Below the pieces are notes generated by a model. The model saw nothing but the letters and a program-made list of their open reading frames with translations. It searched no databases and was not told the origin of the DNA. A stretch of DNA of 60,901 nucleotides from Dehalococcoidia bacterium (GTDB lineage Bacteria; Chloroflexota; Dehalococcoidia; Lucifugimonadales; UBA826): positions 1 through 60,901 of the forward strand of contig JAPYSB010000011.1 of NCBI GenBank assembly GCA_029936675.1. Direction: 5' to 3'. This document shows positions 32,806 through 42,397 of this stretch, piece after piece. The translations under genes were made by a program, and so were the position numbers. Position 1 is the stretch's first letter; each line of letters starts with the position of its first letter.

Positions 32806-33756
32806 ATGCAGGAAGAGAATATTTTTTATACAGTGGATATGCAAAGAGAAGTTCGGGATTTTGTACAAAATCTAGAAAAAGAGTCAGCTGAATATCCGCC
32901 GGTATATGAGAGAGATCCGGTAGAAATCAGAAATGATCAAGAAGAAGGACTTGGACGCTATGAAAAGCCGGTTCTATCGCAAAAAGCCATAGAGCGAGAA
33001 ATTCAAAGCGACCAGGGACCAGTTCATGTAAGAGCGTTTATACCTGATGATCAGATAGATGGGGTATATCTGCATATACACGGCGGCGGTTGGGTATTTG
33101 GAAGAGCACATCATCGGGATGGGGATTTGGAAGAAATAATGAACGATTGCAACGCAGCCGTTATTTCTGTCGATTATAGATTGGCTCCTGAAAATCCTTA
33201 CCCAGCGGCCCAGGATGATTGTGAAGCAGTTGCTCTGTGGGTTGTTGACAACGCTATGGAAGAATTTGGCACGGATAAGATTGCCATTGGTGGAGAATCA
33301 GCTGGGGGACACCTATCCGCTTCTACTATGATCCGTATGCGAGACAAGCATGGATTCACTGGGTTTACGGGTGCTAATTTGGTGTATGGCGTGTTTGACA
33401 TGTCTGGAACCCCAAGTCTTAGATTGTGGGGGGATCGTAATTTGGTTTTGAGCACCCCAACGATGAATTGGTTTTTTGATCATTATTTACCTAACCAAGA
33501 TAGGAGAGACCCTGATATATCCCCCTTGTATGCGCACTTGCACGAATTAGCTCCAGCTCTTTTTACTGTTGGGACTTTGGATCCACTTTTAGACGACACT
33601 TTGTTCATGCATTCAAGGTGGTTTGCGTCCGGAAATCCATCTACATTAAACGTATACCCTGGTGCTACTCATGGTTTTGAAAGACAAGGGACATTGTTGG
33701 GAGAAAAAGTTAAGGCTAGGATGAGGACTTTTATTTCCGAGAGTTTTCAGTCCTGA
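32806..33756 (+). CDS. Alpha/beta hydrolase of the hormone-sensitive-lipase type
   Basis: The 316-aa esterase-like protein has the oxyanion-hole motif HGGGW and the nucleophile GESAGG (Ser in G-E-S-A-G), plus VDYRLAPENPYPAAQDDC between them. The likely catalytic Asp is in TLDPLLDD and His in GATHGFER. This is the HSL family of carboxylesterases, which usually acts on short acyl esters. GAGG five bases upstream favours ATG 32806 over 32803. Its 3' end overlaps the convergent MFS gene by 26 bases. Confidence 0.88.
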   Translation: MQEENIFYTVDMQREVRDFVQNLEKESAEYPPVYERDPVEIRNDQEEGLGRYEKPVLSQKAIEREIQSDQGPVHVRAFIPDDQIDGVYLHIHGGGWVFGRAHHRDGDLEEIMNDCNAAVISVDYRLAPENPYPAAQDDCEAVALWVVDNAMEEFGTDKIAIGGESAGGHLSASTMIRMRDKHGFTGFTGANLVYGVFDMSGTPSLRLWGDRNLVLSTPTMNWFFDHYLPNQDRRDPDISPLYAHLHELAPALFTVGTLDPLLDDTLFMHSRWFASGNPSTLNVYPGATHGFERQGTLLGEKVKARMRTFISESFQS

Positions 33757-34996
33757 CGTTGTAATAAAGAAAAATCACACAGAAATATCCGATTGATGTG
33801 GCTAGAAAAATAGGCATATAGCTACCTATCCATGCTACAGCGAATGCTCCGACTGAAGGTCCCAAACCCATTGCGGCAGTTCTGGTTGGGCCTGTCAGTC
33901 CAGTAACAGTACCAAAAGAGGCTCTATTAAATACTGTTCCTAACATCATGCTACCTAGTACAAATATGAGACTAGTAATTGTGGTCCAAAGTACGACAAG
34001 GGCGAATCCATACGTTGGTACGTCAATTACTGTAAAAAGTATCGAGGGTAGAATCGCTAAAACCAGAACACAAATCGCAATTTTTTTGGTTGTGAATCTA
34101 TCTGTTAAATATCCCCAAACGGGTACAGAAAGACCTCCAAGAACGTTTCCTAAAGTCAATGCACCAGCTGCGGTGCTTTGGGAAATTCCTTCATCTGTTA
34201 AGAAGGGGACTACTTGAAATAGTGTCATTGAAGTCGAGGTAACGGCTACGAATTCACCCATCATTATAAACCAGAATGATGGCAGGGACATTATTCTAGG
34301 CACGGTCCAAGTTTGTTCAGAAATCCGAGGGTCTGCTTTGTCTAAAGTAGTGTTTACTGCACCATCTGGTAACTGTCCAACATCTTCTGGTTTATGCCTC
34401 ATCAATAATAAAATAGGCAATGACAGTGGGATGGATACTAAACCGATTACTTTGTATGCTGTCCTCCATGAGTAGGCTGTGGCAATGCCAGTTATTATCT
34501 GAATATTGATGGATTCACCGATTATTCTGTTTAGAGAAGTGATACCCATAGCGAAATTCCGCTTTTTCTCAAAGAAATTTACAGCGACTGTGCGAGGAAT
34601 AAGATTTTGTAGATTCGGACCGGCTATAGCTCGGACCACAATATACGCAGTGAAAAATTGCCATAATGACTGGCTACTGGAAAAGTATATAATTCCGAAC
34701 CCAACTAGCAGGGATGCAAAGAACATCATCCATCTGGGACCAAATTTATCTACAAGCTTTCCTATAAACGGCATTGTTAAACCAGATGTCCATGTTCCAA
34801 GGGTGGCTGCTAAAGCGATAGTTTTTCTATCCCATCCAATGTCCCCTGCAATCAAATCCTGTACCCCTCCAAAAACTGTTTGGGCTACAGATGTAGCTAT
34901 CAAAGCACCAATTGAGGCAGTCCCTAAAACTATCCAGCCGTAGAAGAAGGGTGGCGAGGGATGCCAGCGATAGATGCTTTTCGCTAAATTTTTCAA
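33731..34996 (-). CDS. MFS transporter
   Basis: This is a twelve-helix MFS permease (421 aa) that opens PPFFYGWIVLGTASIG and has the loop motif GKLVDKFGPRWMMF. The pattern of helices and the RHKPEDVGQLPDG linker are like the monocarboxylate-type permeases elsewhere in the window. The start is probably TTG 34996 with TAAGGG upstream. It converges on the alpha/beta hydrolase gene with a 26-base overlap. The substrate is unknown. Confidence 0.83.
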   Translation of the reverse strand: MKNLAKSIYRWHPSPPFFYGWIVLGTASIGALIATSVAQTVFGGVQDLIAGDIGWDRKTIALAATLGTWTSGLTMPFIGKLVDKFGPRWMMFFASLLVGFGIIYFSSSQSLWQFFTAYIVVRAIAGPNLQNLIPRTVAVNFFEKKRNFAMGITSLNRIIGESINIQIITGIATAYSWRTAYKVIGLVSIPLSLPILLLMRHKPEDVGQLPDGAVNTTLDKADPRISEQTWTVPRIMSLPSFWFIMMGEFVAVTSTSMTLFQVVPFLTDEGISQSTAAGALTLGNVLGGLSVPVWGYLTDRFTTKKIAICVLVLAILPSILFTVIDVPTYGFALVVLWTTITSLIFVLGSMMLGTVFNRASFGTVTGLTGPTRTAAMGLGPSVGAFAVAWIGSYMPIFLATSIGYFCVIFLYYNVRTENSRK

Positions 34997-35155
34997 GAAC
35001 AGCCCTTATTTTTGTCGATTTGAGGAATTAACTAGTACAAAAGCTAATTTTAATACTTCTTCGTGATAATATTTCGCCGCCCCTAATCTATTCGAAAAAA
35101 AAGGAAAATGGAATTAGGGCCCCATCTGAAGAATTTTAGAAAAGGAGAGATATAA

Positions 35156-35983
35156 ATGGCATACGAATTTATAAAATATGAAGCATCAGGCGGGATAGCG
35201 AGAGTGACCCTGAATCGGCCTGAGAAACTCAATGCTCTGAGCCAACAGTTGCAATCTGAATTGATCGAGTGTCTGACCAATGCTGATGAGGACCCGGATA
35301 TACGGGTCATAACTCTGAGAGGGGCTGGGCGGGCATTTTGTGCGGGATTCGATATCACTCCTCCTCAATCGGATGAAGATAGAGAAATTACCGAGGCCCG
35401 ACGAGGAAATATCCGGTCAGATATGCAGAGATTGCAAAAAACAGCCAGGTTAATGACTTCAATATTTGACCTGAGTAAGCCGGTTATAGCCGGTATTCAT
35501 GGGCATGTTATAGCTGGCGGTACCGATTTGGCCTTGCATTGTGACATCATCATTGCTGCTGAAGATGCGAATATTGGATTTCCGCCCGTCCGCTCTATGG
35601 GGACTCCTCCTACCCACATGTGGACTTATATGGTTGGTCCGCAATGGGCAAAATGGTTCATGCTAACCGGAGAAACTGTGTCTGGTAAAGAGGCGAGTGA
35701 TATTGGACTGGTTTGGAAATCTGTTCCTGCAGAGGGACTGGATGCGGCGGTGGAAGATTTGGCTACAAAAATGGCGAAAATACCATGGGAAATGCTAGCT
35801 GCCAACAAAAGTATAGTGAATAAAGCTCTCGATTTGATGGGCCGCAATATGATGCAGGTTATTGCTGCTGAGACAGACGCAGTTTCTCACCAATCTCCGA
35901 TTGTCAAAGAGTTCAATGAAATTTCCAGTCAGCAAGGATTAAAAGCTGCACTTGAGTGGAGGGATAGTCCGTTTCGAGAATAG
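35156..35983 (+). CDS. Enoyl-CoA hydratase/isomerase (crotonase) family protein
   Basis: This is a crotonase-fold protein (275 aa). The oxyanion-hole segments are GAGRAFCAGFDI (about 56-67) and HVIAGGTDLALHCDIIIA (about 117-134). The position usually held by the first catalytic Glu of enoyl-CoA hydratase is Pro (GFPPVRSMGTPP, about 141-152), so simple hydration is doubtful; an isomerase, hydrolase or other crotonase reaction is possible. AAAGGAGAG supports ATG 35156. It is followed after a 200-base gap by an SDR, which may act on the same CoA ester or its product. Confidence 0.82.
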   Translation: MAYEFIKYEASGGIARVTLNRPEKLNALSQQLQSELIECLTNADEDPDIRVITLRGAGRAFCAGFDITPPQSDEDREITEARRGNIRSDMQRLQKTARLMTSIFDLSKPVIAGIHGHVIAGGTDLALHCDIIIAAEDANIGFPPVRSMGTPPTHMWTYMVGPQWAKWFMLTGETVSGKEASDIGLVWKSVPAEGLDAAVEDLATKMAKIPWEMLAANKSIVNKALDLMGRNMMQVIAAETDAVSHQSPIVKEFNEISSQQGLKAALEWRDSPFRE

Positions 35984-36183
35984 TATTTTTACCAGAGTAA
36001 AACATGGAAACCAAAACCGAACAAGCTGCAAATCAGTTATCCAGGGAGTATGATTCCGCCCATTGAAGTTAAACCTGATACGAAAGCCATTTTAAATATA
36101 GATTTATTTGGAGAAATAACCCTGGTTGTTGAATAACAAGGATTTATTTTAAGGTATAAATAACAAATTTAAGGTGGATATAC

Positions 36184-37026
36184 ATGTTTGATTTAACAGA
36201 CAGAGTTGCAATCGTGACGGGAGGGGCACAGGGTGTTGGTGGAGGAATTTCAAGAATGTTAGCCCGGGCTGGCGCCAAAGTCTTAATAGCGGACCTGGAT
36301 TTGGAGACGGCTGAAGATACCGCTAACCAGATCTCGAAAGATTCAGGCATTGTTGAATGTGTTGAAACCGATGTAACTTCTTATGAAGATTTAAAAAAAA
36401 TGATCGGTAAGGCTAGAGACTACTGGGGTAAGTTGGATATCTTGGTTAATAATGCCTATGCAGCAGCTGATGGCCAACAAGGCGGAGCATTGGAAGTTAC
36501 GGAAGAGAGGTGGGAAGAGGATATCAGAGCTTTAGTGACTTCGGTCTACGCAGGATCAAAATATGCAATTCCATTAATGCTGGAGACTGGTTCGGGATCG
36601 ATTGTGAACATATCTTCGGTACATGGGTTTTTAGTCGCGAGGAAGGCATTAACCTATGAAACAGGCAAGGCAGCAGTTATCGCTATGACTAAACAGATGG
36701 CGGTAGATTACGGCCGGCAGGGAATTAGGGTGAATGCAATCTGCCCTGGCCATATTGTTACAGAGAGGATAAAAGAAAGTGTTTGGAAAGATAATCCCTC
36801 GGGTTTAAAATTTTTTGAAGATCAATATCCCGTTGGAAGAACGGGAGTTCCGGAGGATATCGGCAACGCGGCTACCTTTTTATGTTCAGATGAAGCTTCA
36901 TTTATCACGGGGCATGCCCTCCCGGTTGATGGCGGGTTGACGATTCAGTTGCAGGAGAATTTCGGAGTCCAGCAAGTTCACTATTACATGGATAATTTGG
37001 ATACCCAAATGCCGTATAAAAGGTAG
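36184..37026 (+). CDS. Short-chain dehydrogenase/reductase
   Basis: This is a classical SDR (280 aa): TGGAQGVGG (12-20), NNAY in place of NNAG (89-92), Ser144 or Ser145, Tyr158 and Lys162 (YETGK). Asp37 after the second strand (LIADLDL) suggests NAD(H). The C-terminal 25 residues are an extra tail. AAGGTGG supports ATG 36184. The substrate is not predicted. It is the second gene of the crotonase-SDR pair. Confidence 0.85.
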   Translation: MFDLTDRVAIVTGGAQGVGGGISRMLARAGAKVLIADLDLETAEDTANQISKDSGIVECVETDVTSYEDLKKMIGKARDYWGKLDILVNNAYAAADGQQGGALEVTEERWEEDIRALVTSVYAGSKYAIPLMLETGSGSIVNISSVHGFLVARKALTYETGKAAVIAMTKQMAVDYGRQGIRVNAICPGHIVTERIKESVWKDNPSGLKFFEDQYPVGRTGVPEDIGNAATFLCSDEASFITGHALPVDGGLTIQLQENFGVQQVHYYMDNLDTQMPYKR

Positions 37027-37068
37027 TGTGAACAGCTAACATCTTTTTACGGGTATCAGATTTCAATA

Positions 37069-38232
37069 TTAGAACTGATCACCTATCCATGGCTTTGGCC
37101 CACTGAATATTAGAGATGCCCTGGCTAGTTCGTCGCTTGAGCCTTCAATCAGGCCCATATTTTTGATATCGAAAGCACTGAGATAACTTGTGTATAACGG
37201 TGCTAGACCGCGAGGTCCCAAAGTTAATCCTGGCAGATTAGATTTACTGACCGTTCCTTTTCCCTCAGATACTTCTATTGTCCAAGTTCCTGAATTTTGC
37301 GGCAAGATTGGGTCTTCATAGTTTAGAGTTAGCGTCGATTGAATATCCTTCGGATAACCTCTAGATTCAATTGCTTTTTTGATATCAATTATTCTCAACA
37401 TCCAGTCTCTGCTGTAGGCAATTTTCACCTCTTGTTCTTCCATCAACAACCTCATAGGATCATTGGGAGGTCCGTTCCATGAGATTGTGTCAATGACAGT
37501 TCTATGGTCATAGAAGAAACGGAGTAGCCTTTCGGCACACTCAGAGTTCAAGGCAACCATGTCTCTTACCCTTATATGATCCGCCGATCGGGCCTGTTGA
37601 AAGTTAACATAGCCTACCGCTTTTTCACCGTCCATCACGATGTAATGAAATATTTTTCGACCTTGAGTCTCCAAAATAAGATCCCAGAGGACAGAACCTC
37701 TGTCTAAGTTCCCATTACTCAATTTCGCCCTCTCGTTATATAAAAGGTAAGTTTCTTCACGTTCGGAAGGATTTGATTCGATAACTTCTAGCTCATTGAG
37801 TGGGGCCTTCATTTCTTTTACAGTGGTTTCATACGTAAATTTTGTGCCCGCTCGCTCATATCCAAAAGAGCGATAAACTCGGGTACTCGATGGAAATAAA
37901 GTAGATATTGGAATAGCTAGTTCGTACATTTCGGCAAGCGAATTCTTGAGAAGCACTGAAGCAGCTCCGATGCCCCTCCCTTCAGGAGCAACCCCAACAG
38001 ATGTAACTGCACCACTCCGGACGATGTTCCCACCAAACCACTGGCCCAGATCGATTATCCCCATTCCGCCGAGTATTTTATTTTTTAATCTTACGGCTCG
38101 AAATTGCTCGTAACCTACGTGTTCATTCCAACCTGGCTGTGCATGTCTATGAAGCGATTGGTATATGGTTTCCCACAAGGATTCGGCTTCTTTTTTGGTT
38201 ATCGGGCCATATGTCAATTTTGAGTAGCTCAT
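37069..38232 (-). CDS. Eis-like GNAT acetyltransferase with SCP2-type C-terminus
   Basis: The 387-aa protein is organised like Eis. An N-terminal GNAT domain (about 1-140) has the acetyl-CoA site VGVAPEGRGIGAASVLL; a second GNAT-like domain follows; and the C-terminal sterol-carrier-like domain (about 285-385) has TWTIEVSEGKG and LAPLYTSYLSA. Eis proteins acetylate amines, including aminoglycosides, and lysines; the true substrate here is unknown. It shares the minus strand with the next enolase gene, 26 bases downstream of its stop. Confidence 0.8.
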   Translation of the reverse strand: MSYSKLTYGPITKKEAESLWETIYQSLHRHAQPGWNEHVGYEQFRAVRLKNKILGGMGIIDLGQWFGGNIVRSGAVTSVGVAPEGRGIGAASVLLKNSLAEMYELAIPISTLFPSSTRVYRSFGYERAGTKFTYETTVKEMKAPLNELEVIESNPSEREETYLLYNERAKLSNGNLDRGSVLWDLILETQGRKIFHYIVMDGEKAVGYVNFQQARSADHIRVRDMVALNSECAERLLRFFYDHRTVIDTISWNGPPNDPMRLLMEEQEVKIAYSRDWMLRIIDIKKAIESRGYPKDIQSTLTLNYEDPILPQNSGTWTIEVSEGKGTVSKSNLPGLTLGPRGLAPLYTSYLSAFDIKNMGLIEGSSDELARASLIFSGPKPWIGDQF

Positions 38233-38258
38233 ACTATTGTTTTTGTCACTTTTTTGAT

Positions 38259-39356
38259 TTATGAAACTCTGTATTGTTCTAGCACATCCATTTTTGGGAT
38301 TATTCCGAACCCTGGCAGTTCCGGCGGGCTAACAAATCCATTTTCTACTTTAATTGTAAATTCATACATTTGGTCGTACAAAGGATGAGTTTCTTCTCGG
38401 TAGTATTCTAGAATTAGTCCATTAGGGATAGCACAAAGCAGATGTATGTGAACCTCTTGTTTCCCATGTGGAGCTATTGGAAGATTGTGTGCCTGAGCTT
38501 GAGCAGCGACTTTCATAAACTCGGTAACTCCTCCCATAATCAAGGCGTCAGGCTGTAGTATTGCAGCACTTCTGCTCTCTATAAGATCTCTAAATCCGTA
38601 CTTTGTGTACTCATTTTCTCCTGTGGCGACCGGAATGGTGGTTGCCTCGCTGATAAGTCGATGGCCTTTGTAATCGTCAGGAGGAATAGGTTCTTCAAAC
38701 CAGAATATGTCATAAGGTTCCATTTTTTTTGCTATTTCAATTGCTTCATAAAATCTGTAGGCACAGTTTGCATCTACTAAAAGTTTTATATTTGGGCCTA
38801 TTGCCTCTCGAGCAGCCTTAACTCTTTCAATGTCTTCATTAATGCTTACGCCGCCGATTTTTATTTTAACTGCGTCAGCCCCCATATTCACGCTGGTCAA
38901 CATTTCTTTTTGTAGTTCTTTCAGACCTTTCCCGTCTTCATAATATCCACCGGCGATGTAGACTGGAACTTTATTAGTAAATCCTCCCAAAAGTTTGTAT
39001 ACAGGTTGGTTTGAGGCTTTACCTTTGATGTCCCACAAAGCGATGTCAATTCCGCTTATAACCCTTGTCGTCAATCCCCGACGACCGGATATCTTCGGTT
39101 CCCAAAGCTCATCCCATATTTTTTCATTACAAAACGGATCCTCCCCAATTACGGATTCCTTATAGTATTCGAAAATCGCCTCATTTATGGAAGAAGGAAT
39201 ATGAGGGTTTCCTAAAAGCCCGACACCCGTGATACCTTCGTCAGTATCGATAAAGACAAAATCTTGACCATCGTGGGTATAGGTATGTTTTCCGTTGCTC
39301 TGAGGGATGGGCTTAGGCCAACGATAGCTTTCTAGCCTCATGTCTGTAATTTTCAT
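38259..39356 (-). CDS. Enolase-superfamily protein, MR-type (KxK) subgroup
   Basis: The 365-aa protein is a mandelate-racemase-type enolase. The general base pair Lys164-x-Lys166 (VKIKIGG) is intact; metal ligands are Asp195 (VDANCAY), Glu221 (FEEP) and Glu247 (TGENEY); and His297 (APHGKQE) is the second base. This set allows racemisation or dehydration of an acid sugar or 2-hydroxyacid. The start is ATG 39356 with AGAG upstream; 39398 is only an upstream in-frame codon. It leads the Eis-like gene. Confidence 0.85.
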   Translation of the reverse strand: MKITDMRLESYRWPKPIPQSNGKHTYTHDGQDFVFIDTDEGITGVGLLGNPHIPSSINEAIFEYYKESVIGEDPFCNEKIWDELWEPKISGRRGLTTRVISGIDIALWDIKGKASNQPVYKLLGGFTNKVPVYIAGGYYEDGKGLKELQKEMLTSVNMGADAVKIKIGGVSINEDIERVKAAREAIGPNIKLLVDANCAYRFYEAIEIAKKMEPYDIFWFEEPIPPDDYKGHRLISEATTIPVATGENEYTKYGFRDLIESRSAAILQPDALIMGGVTEFMKVAAQAQAHNLPIAPHGKQEVHIHLLCAIPNGLILEYYREETHPLYDQMYEFTIKVENGFVSPPELPGFGIIPKMDVLEQYRVS

Positions 39357-39481
39357 TTCAAATCTCTCATATAATGGTGAGTGTCTGATAATAACCAACG
39401 GATTCTAGCATGAACAATGGAGTTGCATATCCATATTGAAGCCTTTCCATTAATGTATGATTTGCAATCCATGGAGGAAGT

Positions 39482-40864
39482 GTGAATCTTTCCAAAACTC
39501 ATTTATATTCAAAGAAAATTGAATCACAATCTGCCTTTAAAAGCGGGGATTCGGCTTTTGAGGTTTTGGCTGAGCAGATATTGGAGATTGGTGATGTCAA
39601 TGATGCGATGCGTAATCTTGTACAGGAAGGATTTACTGGTCAAGATGACCGACCCGTCGGTGGCTTAAAGGACATTGTTAACCGAAGTCAAGAGGAACGA
39701 AGGGTTCTACTAGAAAAATATACCTATGACAAGGTACCGTCGGGGAATCTACTTGAAGAGCTTGAGAATTATTCCTTTGTGGGTTCGGAATTTCTGACAA
39801 CAGAAAAAGGGAACGAAGTTTTATCGATGCTGAAACGCTTAGATAAATTAGATGCGGCGATTAAGGAGGCTATGAAGACGGGCCAGCTTGGGGATTTAGA
39901 TTTAGATGATATAGAAGATTTACTTGGGAAGTTGGCTCGTATCCAGCTTGACGAAATTCTTCGGATGATAAGTGCTCTTGAGGAGGCTGGTTACTTATTA
40001 AAAAATCGCGATAGATTCAAACTGGGACCTAAGGCAGTCAGAGAGATTGCACAAGATGCGATGCGAGAAATTTTTTCCCAGATGCGAAAGGGTAATTTAG
40101 GTGCCCATGACACTTTTAAGAAGGGCGATTGGGGAGACCTTACCGGACAGACAATACCATATGAATTTGGTCAATCCTTTGAAATAAATCTTCAAAAATC
40201 CCTTTTCAACACTGTCGTTAGAGAAGGGTCATCGATACCACTTAGGATTCAATCTCAGGACTTAGAAGTTAATGAGCACGAGCATCTTACCCAATCGGCA
40301 ACAGTGTTGATGCTTGATCAAAGCCGCTCGATGGGCATGTACGGAACTTTTACGGCAGCGAAAAAAGTGGCTCTTGCTTTGTACTGGTTGGTACAGACCA
40401 AGTTTCCCAGAGATAAACTATTTGTGGTCGGATTCTCAGATTATGGTATGGCGATTGAGGGTAAAGATTTACCTGAGTCAACTTGGAATCATTGGGTGGC
40501 TGGTACCAATATGCACCATGGCTTGATTTTATCTAGGCAACTCCTGGCTCGCCAGAATGTGGCGAATAAGCAGATTTTGATGGTTACAGACGGAGAGCCC
40601 ACAGCCCATATGGAAGGTGGACAAGCTTATTTTTCCTATCCTCCAACCCCTCGGACATTGGAACAGACATTGAAAGAGGTGAAGAGATGTACAAGGGAAG
40701 GTATCGTCATAAATACATTTATGCTCGAGATGAACTATTTTCTTATGGAATTTATGGATGAAATGGCCAAGATTAACAAAGGGCGGTCTTTTTATACGAA
40801 ACCGGATCAGCTTGGTCGCTACATGTTAGTTGATTATTTGGAAGGTAGGAAAAGAAAGGTATAA
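39482..40864 (+). CDS. VWA-domain protein
   Basis: This protein is 460 aa. The first 260 residues have no motif I recognise; a charged, partly helical segment (about 120-200) includes DLDLDDIEDLLG. The C-terminal von Willebrand A domain (about 272-450) carries the metal-site motif D279-x-S-x-S (LDQSRSMG), a Thr/Asp in TDGEPTAH, and GTNMHHGL. It is not accompanied by a MoxR-type AAA+ ATPase, the usual partner of such genes. A GGAGG is just upstream of GTG 39482. It leads an apparent + strand cluster with the DUF1800/DUF1501/NHL genes. Confidence 0.78.
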   Translation: MNLSKTHLYSKKIESQSAFKSGDSAFEVLAEQILEIGDVNDAMRNLVQEGFTGQDDRPVGGLKDIVNRSQEERRVLLEKYTYDKVPSGNLLEELENYSFVGSEFLTTEKGNEVLSMLKRLDKLDAAIKEAMKTGQLGDLDLDDIEDLLGKLARIQLDEILRMISALEEAGYLLKNRDRFKLGPKAVREIAQDAMREIFSQMRKGNLGAHDTFKKGDWGDLTGQTIPYEFGQSFEINLQKSLFNTVVREGSSIPLRIQSQDLEVNEHEHLTQSATVLMLDQSRSMGMYGTFTAAKKVALALYWLVQTKFPRDKLFVVGFSDYGMAIEGKDLPESTWNHWVAGTNMHHGLILSRQLLARQNVANKQILMVTDGEPTAHMEGGQAYFSYPPTPRTLEQTLKEVKRCTREGIVINTFMLEMNYFLMEFMDEMAKINKGRSFYTKPDQLGRYMLVDYLEGRKRKV

Positions 40865-40961
40865 CCATTGATGATTAATTGCGACTTGGCTAGAATGAGC
40901 GGGATATAGTAACTAGCAATGAAAGGTTGATGGATAGGAACACCTGATAGGAGGAGCTCAA

Positions 40962-42365
40962 ATGACTAATAACGATCTGGCACTGAAAGCACATCTGCTG
41001 AGGCGAGCAGGATTTGGTGCATCTAGGTTTGAACTTGAGCAGATATCCGATAAATCTTATGAAGAAATCGTGGAAGACTTGGTACACCCTGAACGGTTTG
41101 AAGAAATTGATGAAGATTATTTGAAAAGATATAACCCTGAGGTCTCATACCACGATGGCCATCCAATTCACGCGGGGCGTTGGATATGGAGAATGATTAA
41201 TACCAAACGTCCCTTAGAGGAGAAAATGACCCTTTTTTGGCATCATGTTTTTGCCACAGGGCATTACAAAGGTGACCACACTCCCTCTACCATAGGACAG
41301 ATTGAAACGTTTAGAGAGAATGGGTTAACGGACATAAAACAAATTCTTCTTGACCTGGCTAAAGATCCACATATGAATTATTGGCTTGATAATTGTGAGA
41401 ACCACTCTGATCAGCCCAATGAAAACTGGGGTCGAGAATTACTGGAACTGTTTTCGATGGGTGTAGGGAATTATAGCGAGGAGGATGTTAAACAAGCAGC
41501 TAGGGCTTTTACTGGCTGGACATTCGAACAACCCTTACCTCTTTATCCTTACGGTCATTACGAATCTAAATTTGTGTTTAACGAATCTGACCACGATAAC
41601 AGCGAAAAAACATTCCTTGGTAGGAAAGGAAATTTCAACGGTGAAGACATAATCGATATCATATGTGAGGAAAGGGCAACAGCTTTATTCATATGCAGAC
41701 ATTTGTATAACTTTTTTGTCGAGGATGAGTCCCAAGTTCCTGCTTGGAGTATAGAACCCCCTAGAAACCCAGAGGCTGTTGATACCATGATCGATATTCT
41801 CATGAGTAATGATGGTGAAATTAGGCCAGTTTTGACTTACATGTTTAATTCCGACTTTTTCAAGAACTCCTTTTATAAGAAGGTTAAAAATCCATCAGAA
41901 TTGGTAGCAGGGACACTCAAATTGTCAGGTAGGTATTCAGTTGTACTTGCAGAGGGAGAAAATGTTGGGACTCTCTACAATACAGCTGCAGTGATGGGTC
42001 AAGCCCTAATGAATCCCCCAACTGTTGAAGGATGGCACACAGGACATGAATGGATAGATGGTGGAACCCTTAATGAAAGGGTTAATTTCGCCGTCAACCA
42101 GTTTAATGATGTTTCTAGTCCGGGATTTAGGGACATATTGGAAAGATTGGGACCCGTTGTTGAATCTGGTGATCTTGTCGATAGATGTTTGGATTTAATC
42201 GGGCCGATTGAGGTTGGTGAGGAAACTCGTATGGCACTCAGCAAATACGCTGAGGAGGTAGGGGACGTTAACTTGAGCACGAATGAAGACAAAGTCGAGA
42301 ATGCTCAGAAAATAGCACGGATGATTCAGTTAATCGTTTCAACCAGAGAATACCAATTCGCGTAG
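40962..42365 (+). CDS. DUF1800 family protein
   Basis: The 467-aa protein begins HLLRRAGFGASRFELEQI, the usual DUF1800 opening, and contains FWHHVFATG, WGRELLELFSMGVGNYSEEDVKQAARAFTGW and HLYNFFVED. These positions define the family. DUF1800 and DUF1501 genes are commonly neighbours, as here. The family role is unsettled. No signal peptide is visible, so it is not obviously exported. AGGAGG supports ATG 40962. Confidence 0.85.
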   Translation: MTNNDLALKAHLLRRAGFGASRFELEQISDKSYEEIVEDLVHPERFEEIDEDYLKRYNPEVSYHDGHPIHAGRWIWRMINTKRPLEEKMTLFWHHVFATGHYKGDHTPSTIGQIETFRENGLTDIKQILLDLAKDPHMNYWLDNCENHSDQPNENWGRELLELFSMGVGNYSEEDVKQAARAFTGWTFEQPLPLYPYGHYESKFVFNESDHDNSEKTFLGRKGNFNGEDIIDIICEERATALFICRHLYNFFVEDESQVPAWSIEPPRNPEAVDTMIDILMSNDGEIRPVLTYMFNSDFFKNSFYKKVKNPSELVAGTLKLSGRYSVVLAEGENVGTLYNTAAVMGQALMNPPTVEGWHTGHEWIDGGTLNERVNFAVNQFNDVSSPGFRDILERLGPVVESGDLVDRCLDLIGPIEVGEETRMALSKYAEEVGDVNLSTNEDKVENAQKIARMIQLIVSTREYQFA

Positions 42366-42397
42366 TAAGAAATCCATTGAGACAGAGGTAACTAATA

